From Myxococcales bacterium (GTDB lineage: Bacteria; Myxococcota_A; Polyangia; Palsa-1104; JAEUJZ01), in assembly GCA_016794365.1 (NCBI GenBank), contig JAEUKB010000085.1:145658-209657 (forward strand): 64,000 nt of DNA. The letters run 5' to 3'. The translations under genes and the position numbers were made by a program. Positions within the stretch are counted from its first letter, which is position 1. Each line of letters opens with the position of its first letter. The notes beneath the pieces were generated by a model. It saw nothing but the letters and a program-made list of their open reading frames with translations, was not told where the DNA came from and searched no databases. Positions 9,643-18,537 of the stretch are shown here, in pieces.

Positions 9643-10833
9643 ATGCCGATCCTCCGCACGCTGCTGTTTGTGACCATCATGACGCTGGCCCTGTGTGGGC
9701 TGCACTACTACCTGTACCTGCGCATCGCGCGCGGTCTGTCGCTCGGTCCAGCCGAACAGCGCCTGCTCAAGCTCGGGCTCGGCGCTCTGTTTGCCCTGCT
9801 GTGGCTCAGCTTCCCGCTCATGCGCCTTGTGCCCCGGCCCATTGCGTCGCCGATCTTGTGGGCGAGCTACATCTGGATGGGCACCATGGCGGTGTCTGCG
9901 GTGACCTTTGGGCTGGTCGATCTGGCCCGCCTGCTCGGCGGAGCGCTGTCGCCCCTTTTGCCGATCGACGAGTCGCGGCGCATCTGGCTGGGCAAGCTGG
10001 TGGACGTGCTCGCGCTCGGAGGAGCCGCCGCCATGTCGGCCACCGCGCTCACCCAGGGTCTGCGCAAGGTCGGGGTCAAGCGCGTTGAGATCTCGCTCGC
10101 CAAGCTGCCCCCCAGCCTCGATGGCTTTCGCATGGTCCAGCTCACCGACGTTCACATTGGGCCCACGCTCGACGGTCGCTGGCTGCGCGAGGTCGTCAGC
10201 AAGGTCAACGCCCTGCAAGCCGACGTGGTGGTCATCACCGGCGATCTGGTGGACGGCAGCGTGGCGCAGCTGCTGTCCCACGTCGAGCCTCTGCGCGAGC
10301 TGCAAGCCCGACACGGCGTCTACTTCGTCACCGGCAACCATGAATACTACTCGGGCGTCGATGCCTGGCTGACCGAGCTACGCAAGCTGGGGCTCACCGT
10401 GCTGCGCAACGAGCGGGTGACGCTCCATCCCCAAGGGCTCGCCGGTCCCGGCGCTGCCCCACTTGGCATCGATCTCATCGGCGTCGATGACTACCACGCT
10501 GGGGTGTTCCCCGGTCATGGCCCCGACCTGCCCAAAGCCCTCGCTGGGCGCGACCCGTCCCGTCTGGCCGTCCTGCTCGCGCATCAGCCCGCCGCCATCG
10601 CGGAAGCCGCCCAGCTTGGCATCGATCTGCAAGTCTCCGGTCACACCCACGCCGGACAGCTCTGGCCGTGGGGCTATTTCGTACGACTCCAGCAGCCGTA
10701 TGTCCACGGCCTACACCGGCACGGCAGCGCTCAGATCTATGTCAGCGCGGGAACCGGCTACTGGGGCCCGCCGATGCGGCTCGCGTCCGAAGCCGAGATC
10801 ACCGAGCTGGTCCTACGCCCCCAGCGCAGCTAG
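9643..10833 (+). CDS. Membrane-anchored calcineurin-like metallophosphoesterase (YkuE type)
   Basis: 396 residues. Four hydrophobic segments occupy about residues 1-150, then the full metallophosphoesterase motif set: TDVHIG (about 166), GDLVDG (about 199), GNHEYY (about 229), LAHQP, and GHTHAGQLWP (about 332). The order and the GHTHAGQ ending match YkuE-like phosphodiesterases that act on lipid-linked or UDP-sugar substrates at the membrane. The dimetal site is complete, so it should be active. It is transcribed away from the TolQ operon with a 200-bp upstream region lacking other genes. Confidence 0.87.
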   Translation: MPILRTLLFVTIMTLALCGLHYYLYLRIARGLSLGPAEQRLLKLGLGALFALLWLSFPLMRLVPRPIASPILWASYIWMGTMAVSAVTFGLVDLARLLGGALSPLLPIDESRRIWLGKLVDVLALGGAAAMSATALTQGLRKVGVKRVEISLAKLPPSLDGFRMVQLTDVHIGPTLDGRWLREVVSKVNALQADVVVITGDLVDGSVAQLLSHVEPLRELQARHGVYFVTGNHEYYSGVDAWLTELRKLGLTVLRNERVTLHPQGLAGPGAAPLGIDLIGVDDYHAGVFPGHGPDLPKALAGRDPSRLAVLLAHQPAAIAEAAQLGIDLQVSGHTHAGQLWPWGYFVRLQQPYVHGLHRHGSAQIYVSAGTGYWGPPMRLASEAEITELVLRPQRS

Positions 10834-10962
10834 CAGTCGCCCCCGTCGGCTCCCGCTTCGCGCTATGATTCGGAACGATCCGAGCAGCGCCGTCGTCTGC
10901 TCTGATAAGGACTCTCGCGGCGCACGCCTGGCCGCACACGAGCCAACAGGGGGAAACGCACC

Positions 10963-11328
10963 ATGTCGCTGACGAAGATCGCATGCTTGGCACTCGGCCT
11001 GTTGTGTCTGTTCCCCGTCGCGCGGGCCGATGAACCCGTGCGACCAGTCCCCGCTGAATCCACCCAGCGCCCCGAGCCCGCCCGCATCGATCGCCGCGAG
11101 CTGACCAGCGAGCTACGACGCGCCGCCCAAGCTGCCCGCGAAGAGCGACGCGCCGATCGCCCCGCGTCCGAACGACCCCAGCCGACCGATCGCCGCGAGC
11201 GACGCGCCCAGGTGGAGCAGCGGGAGCAGCAGCGGGAAGAGCGTCGCCAGGCCATCCGCGAGCTGCGCAAGGAACACCGCGAAGAGCGACGCGAAGCCAT
11301 CCGCAGCCTGATCCGTCGCAGCCAGTAA
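10963..11328 (+). CDS. Small secreted highly charged protein
   Basis: 121 residues. A signal peptide is clear (MSLTKIACLALGLLCLFPVARA, cleavage after ARA). The mature part is almost entirely Arg, Glu, Gln and Ala in heptad-like runs (QREQQREERRQAIRELRKEH), predicting a long single helix or coiled coil in the periplasm. No family is recognised. An upstream GGGGAAACGC stretch ends 4 bp before the ATG and may be the ribosome site. The high Arg content of low-complexity type means the annotation rests on the signal peptide and start context. Confidence 0.6.
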   Translation: MSLTKIACLALGLLCLFPVARADEPVRPVPAESTQRPEPARIDRRELTSELRRAAQAAREERRADRPASERPQPTDRRERRAQVEQREQQREERRQAIRELRKEHREERREAIRSLIRRSQ

Positions 11329-11330
11329 CG

Positions 11331-12881
11331 TCAAAACAGGCGCAGCTGCGGCTTGGGAGGACGCCTCTTGGGCGCAGCCTCTGCCACCATCAGCTCACCC
11401 GGAATCTCTGCCAGAAACGGGCTCGGCCTGCTCTCGCCAAGCGCTGGACCCTGCGTCGCCAGGCTCGCATCGACATACGACAGATACAGCCGCTCTTTGG
11501 CACGGGTCATCCCCACAAAAAACAGCCGTCGCTCCTCTTGCCGCTCTGCGTCGCTACGACCCGGTCCAGGGATCTGCCCCGCTTCCAGCCCGACCAGGAA
11601 CACCACCGCAAACTCCAGCCCCTTGGCACCATGCAGCGTCAGCAGCGCCAGCCGCTGATCTTCAAGCTGGTCCGCCTCACAAAACGGTTCCCAGACAGCC
11701 TGCCCCGACTCGCTCACCGCCTGCGCAGGCTTTACGCTTGGGCGACTAAACGGCAGCCCCGACTCGCCGAGCGCCTTGCCCAGCGCGTCCGCCCGCGCCA
11801 CCGTCCGCGTCAGGATCGCCACATCGGCAAAGCCATAGCTGCCCTGCTGCCACGACGCACTCTGCCCGCTGTCATACGCAAGCAAGCTGGTCCCGCCGAT
11901 AAGCCGCTCGATCTCTTTTGCCACACGCTGCGCCTCGGCAAACGGGCTGCTGCTGCGCCACAGCGTCAGCGCCGCCCCAGACGGACGCATCGGCACAGGC
12001 GGCGGCGACCGGCGATCCGGGTTGTGAGCAATCACCGCTGCCGAAGCCCGCACAATCTGCGGCGTGCTGCGATGGTTTTCGACCAGACATCGCGACACCG
12101 CACCGGGGAAGTCGTCCAAAAAGCCTTGGAAGTGCCGCACCTCACCGCCTCGGAAGGCATAGATCGCTTGGTCGGGATCACCTATCGCCAGCACCGTCGC
12201 ATGCTGCCCGAGCGCAACCGTCAGCGCCCGCTGCACCGCGCTTACATCTTGATACTCATCGACAGCCACAAAGCGGAAGCGTCGCCCCGTCGCCCCCGAA
12301 AGCAGCGCAGTCAGGGCCCGCAGCAGCAGATCATCCAGGTCCACCGCTCCGGCATTCAGAAGTAGCTGCTCATAGCGACGAAGCACTTGCAGCTCTTCTG
12401 GCGATAGATCCAGCTCACCGGACGACAGCCGCTGTCCGTAGTCGGGATGCTGGCCTTTGCGCAGCGAAATCAGCGACGACAAGCTGGCCACCGACTTGCG
12501 ACAGCCGCTGCCCGACAGCGCCTCTTCGATCAGCTGAAGTCGCTCCGCTTCCTCCACCACATGCAGCGACCCAGCGAGCGGAGCCACCTGCACCGCCAGC
12601 CGGTGAAACGTCCCCACCGAGAGCCGCTCCGCATGCGGCCCGAGCAGTCCCTGAAGCCGTTCGCGCAGCTCTTGGGCGGCCCGACGGGTAAACGTCACCG
12701 CCAAGATCTCTTCGGGCTGGGCTTGGTCCGATACGAGCCGCTCGACGATCCAGGCGCACAGCGTCCGTGTCTTGCCCGAGCCCGGTCCTGCCGTCACAAG
12801 CTGCGGTCCGCTCGCGTACGTCGCAACCTGGAGCTGCACATCCGACAAGCCCACCAGCCAAGGAGACGACGCCCCGGTCAT
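11331..12881 (-). CDS. Compact UvrD/Rep-like DNA helicase
   Basis: 516 residues carrying the superfamily 1A motifs in order: GPGSGKTRT (about 33), VTFTRRAAQEL, VGTFHRL, VDEYQDVS (about 208), GDPDQAIYAFRGG (about 240), ENHRSTPQIV, LTLHGAKGLEFAVV (about 413) and FVGMTRAKERLYLSY (about 458). It is shorter than UvrD or PcrA (650-750 residues) with reduced 1B/2B accessory regions. Its ATG overlaps the stop of the upstream endonuclease Q-like gene by 4 bp, so the two are translated together, pointing to strand unwinding next to damage-specific nicks. Confidence 0.92.
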   Translation of the reverse strand: MTGASSPWLVGLSDVQLQVATYASGPQLVTAGPGSGKTRTLCAWIVERLVSDQAQPEEILAVTFTRRAAQELRERLQGLLGPHAERLSVGTFHRLAVQVAPLAGSLHVVEEAERLQLIEEALSGSGCRKSVASLSSLISLRKGQHPDYGQRLSSGELDLSPEELQVLRRYEQLLLNAGAVDLDDLLLRALTALLSGATGRRFRFVAVDEYQDVSAVQRALTVALGQHATVLAIGDPDQAIYAFRGGEVRHFQGFLDDFPGAVSRCLVENHRSTPQIVRASAAVIAHNPDRRSPPPVPMRPSGAALTLWRSSSPFAEAQRVAKEIERLIGGTSLLAYDSGQSASWQQGSYGFADVAILTRTVARADALGKALGESGLPFSRPSVKPAQAVSESGQAVWEPFCEADQLEDQRLALLTLHGAKGLEFAVVFLVGLEAGQIPGPGRSDAERQEERRLFFVGMTRAKERLYLSYVDASLATQGPALGESRPSPFLAEIPGELMVAEAAPKRRPPKPQLRLF

Positions 12882-14206
12882 CCAAACAGCCCCATCTGCT
12901 GCGACGAAGCCTTCCCTGCCCGCTCGCTCGCTTCGACCAGCGCCACCCGCCCATATTCGCCATCAAAGCCCGCCGCGATCCGCAGCTCGCCCCGCCGCAT
13001 GCGCGCCAGCGCTTCCCCGAGCAGCGGGTCCGCCACCCGGCCCACATCCTGCGGCTGGGCCGAGCGCAAGATAAACAGCTCCGGTCCCACTTCGCTCAGC
13101 AGCCGAAAGTACAGGCGCTGCACCGCATCCGACGCAGCCGTCTTGCCCAGGACATCGGCCAAGACCTCGCTAAGCGGCACCAAGCTCTCAAACGGACGGG
13201 CGCGCGGCGGACGAAAGGTCGATCCCGCAGTCAGCGGACGATCCGCCAGCGCCTCGACCCGCGACAGCACCCCGACCGTCACCGGCTTGCCACAGCGCGG
13301 ACACAGCCCGGCCAGCTTCGCCCGCTCGCTCGGCTCAAGCCGCACCCCACAGTCGCGATGTCCATCGAGATGATACTTTCCTTCCTCTGGAAAGAACTCA
13401 ATCGTCCCCAGAAACTCTTCGGGCCGACACAGCTCCAGCGCCCGGCGCAGACCCGCAAACGTCGGCGGATCGTCTAGGTTCAGTCGGGTCAGCTCCCGCC
13501 CCAGCTTCTGCGGCGAGTGTGCATCCGAGCTAGAAATCATCGTCAGGTGATCCAGCTGCGACAGTCGCCAGTTCATCGCCGGGTCCGAAGACAGCCCGGT
13601 CTCCAGCGCGAAGATGTGCGGCGTCAGGTCTGCAAAGCAGTCGCTCAGCCGGTCAAACCCAGACAGCGAGCCAAACACCGAAAAGTGCGGCGTCCAGATG
13701 TGGGCTGGGACCAAGTACGCACGGCTGTCCGTCGTGAGCAGCAGCTCCAGAAAGTCGCGACACGGCATCCCCAGGATGGGCCGACCGTCCGAGTGAAGGT
13801 TGTAGCCCAAGCGCAGCAGCCGATCCGCCACCTGATCCGCACAGTCGAGGCTCGGCAGCACAATCAGGTTGTGGACTTTGCGCACTGCACCGTCCTTTTT
13901 GAAGATGTGCGAGATCTCCCCGGCCAGCACAAAGCGAACCTTGCGACGGCACGAGCGCGGCACCGACTCATCGAGCGGCGCACGCAGGTCTTCCCGCAGC
14001 TCATACAGCCCGTCCCCGCGCCCTTCGTCGGCAGGAACCAGCTGCTGTCGCATCTCGGCCCGCCAGGTTGGGTGCAGCACATCCCCCGTCGCCACCACGT
14101 CAATGCCTTTGCGCTGGGCCCACTGGTACATGTGACCCAGATCCATGTCCGCGCTGACGGCCCGCGAAAACCGAGAGTGAACGTGCAGATCTAGCAGCAA
14201 CTCCAT
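12878..14206 (-). CDS. Endonuclease Q-like PHP-domain nuclease
   Basis: Start taken at MELLLDLHVHSRFSRA (ATG at 14206), since the frame's earlier ATG adds only an Arg-rich head. An N-terminal PHP fold shows HVHSRFS and later ATGDVLHPTW and SSDAHSPQKLGRE. A zinc ribbon follows near residues 290-315 (DCGVRLEPSE then CPRCGKPVTVGVL). This domain order is that of EndoQ, an enzyme first characterised in archaea and also found in some bacteria, that nicks DNA 5' of deaminated bases. It overlaps the downstream UvrD-like gene by ATGA, and family members are known next to or fused with UvrD-type helicases. Confidence 0.82.
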   Translation of the reverse strand: MELLLDLHVHSRFSRAVSADMDLGHMYQWAQRKGIDVVATGDVLHPTWRAEMRQQLVPADEGRGDGLYELREDLRAPLDESVPRSCRRKVRFVLAGEISHIFKKDGAVRKVHNLIVLPSLDCADQVADRLLRLGYNLHSDGRPILGMPCRDFLELLLTTDSRAYLVPAHIWTPHFSVFGSLSGFDRLSDCFADLTPHIFALETGLSSDPAMNWRLSQLDHLTMISSSDAHSPQKLGRELTRLNLDDPPTFAGLRRALELCRPEEFLGTIEFFPEEGKYHLDGHRDCGVRLEPSERAKLAGLCPRCGKPVTVGVLSRVEALADRPLTAGSTFRPPRARPFESLVPLSEVLADVLGKTAASDAVQRLYFRLLSEVGPELFILRSAQPQDVGRVADPLLGEALARMRRGELRIAAGFDGEYGRVALVEASERAGKASSQQMGLFG

Positions 14207-14337
14207 GCCCAGACCGTAGCCAGGTCTCCGTCGCTGCCGCAACCAGTAAGCGCGGGTAAAAGACCGGGCCCGGCGTCGCCCTTTTTACCAGGCGGAACCG
14301 CGTCTTAGCCGACTGAAGCCCGTGATATTCTACCAAC

Positions 14338-16836
14338 ATGCCAAAGTTCCACCCAGAGGCCCCCGACCTGGTGGTGAGCCCCGATGGCAAGTGGGCCGCA
14401 GAGCTGACTGTAAGCGAGCTGTTGGTCTACTCGCTCACGGCCAGCGACCCCGAACAGACCTCGCTACAGCCCGTCGAGACCCTGCGCCATGATGACCGCC
14501 CGGGGCGCATCTTCTTCGTCCACCCAGAGCGACTGCTGCACCTGTGGGTCGAAGAGGGAACCGACACCAGTACAGGCTGTGTCGTGGCCGAGCTTCTGTC
14601 CGTGCCGCAGCTATCCAAGATTGGACGCTCGGTGCGCGTGCCCGGCGCAGTCCGCATCCTCGGCGGCGGACCCGGTGGCGTGGTGGTCGCCCCTTCCGGT
14701 GCAGGGGCCGAGCTGGTCATCCCCAGGGAAAGCGACATCATCGTCTACAAGCTGTTTGTCCGGGGCGAAGCGCTGTCCGCTGGTGCCACTCCGGATCGCC
14801 GGGTCGTGATTGAGCAGCGCGGCGTCTTTGAGATCTGGGACACGCAGACGCGACGGGCGATGGCCAAGCTGATCTTGAATACCCGGCAGGCCCCGCTCCA
14901 GCTTGGTTTTGTCGGGGATGGCAAGATGGTCTGGGCACTCACCAGCGCCATCCCGATGCGCATCGAGGTCTTTCGCGCGTCCGACGGACTCCGCCTGCTG
15001 GAGCTGGAGCAGCCCGGACGCGGCCTGTGCGCCGAGACTGCCCCCGGTCGCTTGGTGATTGGCTTTGAGGATCACCAGCACATAAGCTTCCTCGACCTGG
15101 ATGTCACCACCCGCAGCCTGCGCCGGGTGAGCGTGCCCGAAGGCAGCCCGCAGCCCCTGTGCTTTGCCATCAGCGCCAGCAGCAAGCAGCCCGAGCTACT
15201 GGTCCGGCGCGATGACCCTGAGCAGCCGTTTGTCCGCCTGCCGCTCGCCAAGATCACCACCAAAGAGACCGTGTCCCAGCCCGGCACCGAGACGCGCGGC
15301 AGCTCGCGACTGTCCCAGCCAGCGCCAAGACCTGTCAGCAAGACCGATGCGGCGGCCAAGCTGTCGGCGCGGGCCCTGCGCGATGCGCGGCCAGAGTCTC
15401 GGCTCATCCGTCGCCTCTTGGAAGCAGAGTCCGCCCAGGCAGAGTCCCGCAGTCGTCCCCCGGCACCGCTTGGACCCGACCAGAGCCCATCGCGGCGATC
15501 CCCACGACCGGACCCAGTGGAAGCCGATTCGCCCAAAGACAGCGAGCCCGATGAAGCCGATTCGCTGGACAAAAGCGCAGCGGAACCAGAAGCCAGCGCC
15601 GCCCGCGAAGACAGTGAGCCAGTGGCCGTCCCGCTCGTACCGGAGATTGCCTTGGGTGGTCAGCCGAGCCCGCCGCAAGTGCCCAGCCCGCCGCCCCGAC
15701 CCGCGCTGCGTGCCTACGATGCCCAGCGCAGTCCCGCCGCCTGGCAGTGGGAGCTGGCCCGCTGGGCCCAGGGCTGCTTACAGACCGCTGAGTCCGCGCC
15801 GCCCCCGTCTGCCGGGCCCCTGCATGAGCTGGGTACGCGACTCAGCCTCTCGATCGCCGCGCAGCGTGTGCTGGGACTGCTCTATGCCGCGTCCTGGCTG
15901 CTTGGGCACAGGGCACGCGGGATGCGTCCGGTCGAGCTGGCAGTCAGCCTGCGGGGTCAGTGCGAGGAACCGGATGTCCTGTGCGAGCTGCTGCCCTCTG
16001 CACCGCTGCACACCCTGGACCTGATTGCCCAGCGACCCGATGGCCGCCTGATGATTCGTCCCGCCGTGGCGCAGCGCCTGTCAGGAGCGCCCGATCCCCA
16101 GGTGCAGTGGCCGCAGACCCCCTCCAAAGAGGTGCTGGTGCCGGGTCTGTACCTGCTCGATGGTCCGTGCGTCACCCGTCCGGCCCGGCTGCTTGGGCGT
16201 GCGGTGCTGCGACTGGATGGACTGACCGAGCCGCAGCCCCACAAGGCCCTGCCTGGCCTGCTGCGCCGGGCGCTCTTGCATGATGCCGTGCTGGTTATTG
16301 ATGGTCTGTGCGGGCTGTCCTATCCAGCGTTTGGCGCGCCGACCGTGCTGTCCGAGCTGCTGCCGCAGCTTGCCGCCCCGCGTGTGCCGATTGTGCTGTG
16401 GGCCATGCCCGACGCCGCTGCTGCCACGGGGCTCGGCGGGCGCAAGCTGTCCGAGCTGATCATCGTACGAGACGGACCGGCCCCTGGCTATCCAAGCAGC
16501 GCCCTGCCGCCTGGGGTGCTGTTTCGACCGCCCGCCCCCGCCGCCAAAGCCGCTGCGTCCGTGCGGGCCAGCGGACAGCTCATCGTCCATCAGAGCGCCG
16601 ACCGTCGCGCCGCCCTTGTCCTTGGACCCAGTGCCAACGCCGAAGCCTATGCCCGAGCGGCCTATCTGGCTGCCCGCGATGGAGCGCTGCTGGTGCTAGA
16701 GGCCGAGCTTACGCCGCCGCGTACTGCGCTGCTGGCCCTGCTTTTGCGGCAGCTTCCAGTCGTGGTATCGGCGACCCCGCCGGGCGGCACCGATCAGCCG
16801 TGGCCGATGGAGCTACGACCCTTTGCCCACGCCTAG
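14338..16836 (+). CDS. Large protein: beta-propeller-like N-terminus, disordered linker, AAA-associated winged-helix-like C-terminus without ATPase
   Basis: 832 residues. Residues 1-320 consist of beta-rich repeats of WD/NHL-like appearance (VSPDGKWAAELTVSELLVYS, FEIWDTQTRRAMAKL). Residues 320-470 are Pro/Ser/Asp/Glu-rich and probably disordered. The last 360 residues resemble the segment that precedes the ATPase in winged-helix AAA proteins: LSIAAQRVLGLLYAASWLLG, a helical ELLPSAPLHTLDLI region and LLHDAVLVIDGLCGL. No Walker A, Walker B or sensor motif follows, so the ATPase module appears absent. It is a single gene with its own upstream region. I infer a scaffold role; the resemblance is from memory of the family. 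Confidence 0.6.
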   Translation: MPKFHPEAPDLVVSPDGKWAAELTVSELLVYSLTASDPEQTSLQPVETLRHDDRPGRIFFVHPERLLHLWVEEGTDTSTGCVVAELLSVPQLSKIGRSVRVPGAVRILGGGPGGVVVAPSGAGAELVIPRESDIIVYKLFVRGEALSAGATPDRRVVIEQRGVFEIWDTQTRRAMAKLILNTRQAPLQLGFVGDGKMVWALTSAIPMRIEVFRASDGLRLLELEQPGRGLCAETAPGRLVIGFEDHQHISFLDLDVTTRSLRRVSVPEGSPQPLCFAISASSKQPELLVRRDDPEQPFVRLPLAKITTKETVSQPGTETRGSSRLSQPAPRPVSKTDAAAKLSARALRDARPESRLIRRLLEAESAQAESRSRPPAPLGPDQSPSRRSPRPDPVEADSPKDSEPDEADSLDKSAAEPEASAAREDSEPVAVPLVPEIALGGQPSPPQVPSPPPRPALRAYDAQRSPAAWQWELARWAQGCLQTAESAPPPSAGPLHELGTRLSLSIAAQRVLGLLYAASWLLGHRARGMRPVELAVSLRGQCEEPDVLCELLPSAPLHTLDLIAQRPDGRLMIRPAVAQRLSGAPDPQVQWPQTPSKEVLVPGLYLLDGPCVTRPARLLGRAVLRLDGLTEPQPHKALPGLLRRALLHDAVLVIDGLCGLSYPAFGAPTVLSELLPQLAAPRVPIVLWAMPDAAAATGLGGRKLSELIIVRDGPAPGYPSSALPPGVLFRPPAPAAKAAASVRASGQLIVHQSADRRAALVLGPSANAEAYARAAYLAARDGALLVLEAELTPPRTALLALLLRQLPVVVSATPPGGTDQPWPMELRPFAHA

Positions 16837-16935
16837 CCAGCCGCTCCTTCGCTTGAGCAGCGGCACCTGACAGACCAACCGCAGGGGAATCAGACAGGAA
16901 ACGACCGGGAGGATGCGCGTGGCAGGGCGGGTTCG

Positions 16936-18222
16936 CTAGCGCTTGCCGGTGCGGGCTTCGCTTGCGCGACCGCGACAAGTGCCGGAGCAGAAGCGACGAA
17001 CGGCAGTGCGACCCGAGACCTTGACCACGAACTCTTTGCCGCACTTCTCCCACTCACAGATGCGCAGCTCTTCGTCCGGTCCAAGCGAGCGCTCGCCGTC
17101 TTTTTTGTTGCCCCGGCTCTTTTTGGACTCTTTGGGCTTTGCGACTTCGACTTCTTCGGCTTCTTCGACCACCACGGCCTTGGCAGACGCTTTGGCCGGG
17201 CTCGCCTTGCCTGCCGACTTACTCGATGGAGCCGACTTGCTCGATGCCACCGGGCTCGCCGCGCTCGACTTGCTAGACGGCTTGACCGGCGCTTCGACCT
17301 TGGCCGACTTGTCTGCCTTGGCAGCGGCCTTGTCTGACTTGGCAGCCTTGTCCGCTTTTTCAGCCTTCACCGGCTCGGCCTTGGCCGACTTGCTCGATGG
17401 CGCAGGCTGGCTCTTACTGGACTTTGCCGCTTTGGCCGGTGGCTCTTCCTTGGCCGCCTTCTTCGGAGCCGGGCTGGCCTTGCTGGACTTGCTCGACTTG
17501 GTTGAGATCACCTCTTCCTCATCGGCGTCCGCCAGGTCTTCCCCTTCATCATCCAGGTCATCGAGCACCACGGGCTTGCTCATCACCTTGGGCGAAGACT
17601 TGCTCGACTTGGCCGCCTTGCTCGGAGCCTCTGGGGCTTTTTCCGGCTCGGCCTTGGCCACTTCCTTTTTGACAGGCTTTTTGTCGTCGGCCTTGGCGGC
17701 GACCGCCTTGCTGACCGGCTCTGCTGCCGTGACCTTGGCGGCCTTCTTATCGACCACCTTGTCCGGCTGCTTCTCGGCGGCCTTTTCTGCCTTGCTGGGC
17801 GACTTGCTGGATGGAGCAGGCTCCGCAGCCGCCTTGCGATCCGCCAGCGCCTCCGCCCGGCGACGCTCCATCGCTTCGGCCACCGCAGACTTGGCCGCAG
17901 CAACCGGCTCAGTCTTGGCGGGAGCGACCACCGGAGCCTTCTTGTCTGCCTTGGCGGCCACTGCGGGCTTGGCTGCGTCGGCAACCTTGGCCGGAGGAGG
18001 CAGATCGCCCGCCGCTGGACGATCGGGAGGCATCGGCTTGCTGCTGCTTACGGAACCATCGCGGCTCGAGGTATCAACCCGAACCGGGCGAGGCTTCGAT
18101 GGAAGCGGGCGAGTGACCTCACAAGAAGGAACCCGTTCAGCCGAACGCGGCACCATTGGCGCGAAGGGGTCCACAGGTCGGAAGGCCGGCGTTGGGGGCG
18201 TAAAGTGTCGTCCGTTGCTCAT
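16936..18222 (-). CDS. Lys/Ala/Ser/Pro-rich protein with C-terminal zinc-finger-like motif
   Basis: 428 residues. About 330 residues are low-complexity AK/SS/DK repeats resembling histone H1-like tails. The last 50 residues are ordered: ICEWEKCGKEFVV, then RRFCSGTCRGRASEART, giving C-x4-C and C-x3-C pairs as in small zinc-binding ribbons. A start at ATG 18222 gives a normal N-terminus. The opposite strand also has a long open frame (16943-18271), but it is Leu/Ala/Ser-rich low complexity with no motif and is the mirror of the repeats. The gene may encode a DNA- or RNA-binding chromatin-like protein; that function is inferred from composition only. Confidence 0.65.
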   Translation of the reverse strand: MSNGRHFTPPTPAFRPVDPFAPMVPRSAERVPSCEVTRPLPSKPRPVRVDTSSRDGSVSSSKPMPPDRPAAGDLPPPAKVADAAKPAVAAKADKKAPVVAPAKTEPVAAAKSAVAEAMERRRAEALADRKAAAEPAPSSKSPSKAEKAAEKQPDKVVDKKAAKVTAAEPVSKAVAAKADDKKPVKKEVAKAEPEKAPEAPSKAAKSSKSSPKVMSKPVVLDDLDDEGEDLADADEEEVISTKSSKSSKASPAPKKAAKEEPPAKAAKSSKSQPAPSSKSAKAEPVKAEKADKAAKSDKAAAKADKSAKVEAPVKPSSKSSAASPVASSKSAPSSKSAGKASPAKASAKAVVVEEAEEVEVAKPKESKKSRGNKKDGERSLGPDEELRICEWEKCGKEFVVKVSGRTAVRRFCSGTCRGRASEARTGKR

Positions 18223-18516
18223 TTTCCGTAAGCTCCGCTGTACCTACTGCAGACAGAAGGCCGGACCATAGTTGATCGGGCGCCATAGGTTAGCACTTTG
18301 ATCTCTTTTCATGGACAGAAATTCGATCGATCCACCAGCAGTAAACTCGGGGGTTCCTTTTAAATGCCTGCTTGTAAAAAAAAGCAAGGGTATCGGCAGC
18401 TTACGCAGCGGTTTGCGTGAATCTGGGGTCCGATTCCCCATCCCTTCCTTTGGTTTTGAGCGGGCACGACTTCCACACTAGGGAACAGCTCTACGCTGGT
18501 CACAGACGCCGACCGC
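18223..18516. other. Intergenic region with tRNA T-arm-like hairpin
   Basis: No convincing gene is visible in this 294-bp gap between divergent genes. At 18388-18450 the plus strand holds a GC-rich hairpin set. It includes GGGG-TCCGATT-CCCC, which resembles a tRNA T-arm loop with one mismatch, and an adjacent ACGCA/TGCGT hairpin. There is no D-arm or complete acceptor stem, so it is not annotated as a tRNA. It may be a tRNA remnant or a structured leader of the ABC gene. Confidence 0.3.
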
Positions 18517-18537
18517 GTGGTAATGGTGCGAAGCTTG

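Noticed and set aside
16943..18271. 442-codon open frame on the plus strand over the Lys/Ala-rich gene
   Set aside because: Leu/Ala/Ser/Asp low complexity that mirrors the minus-strand repeats, no motif; the minus frame ends in an ordered zinc finger.
18388..18450. tRNA gene
   Set aside because: Only a T-arm-like hairpin is present; no D-arm, anticodon arm or 7-bp acceptor stem can be built.
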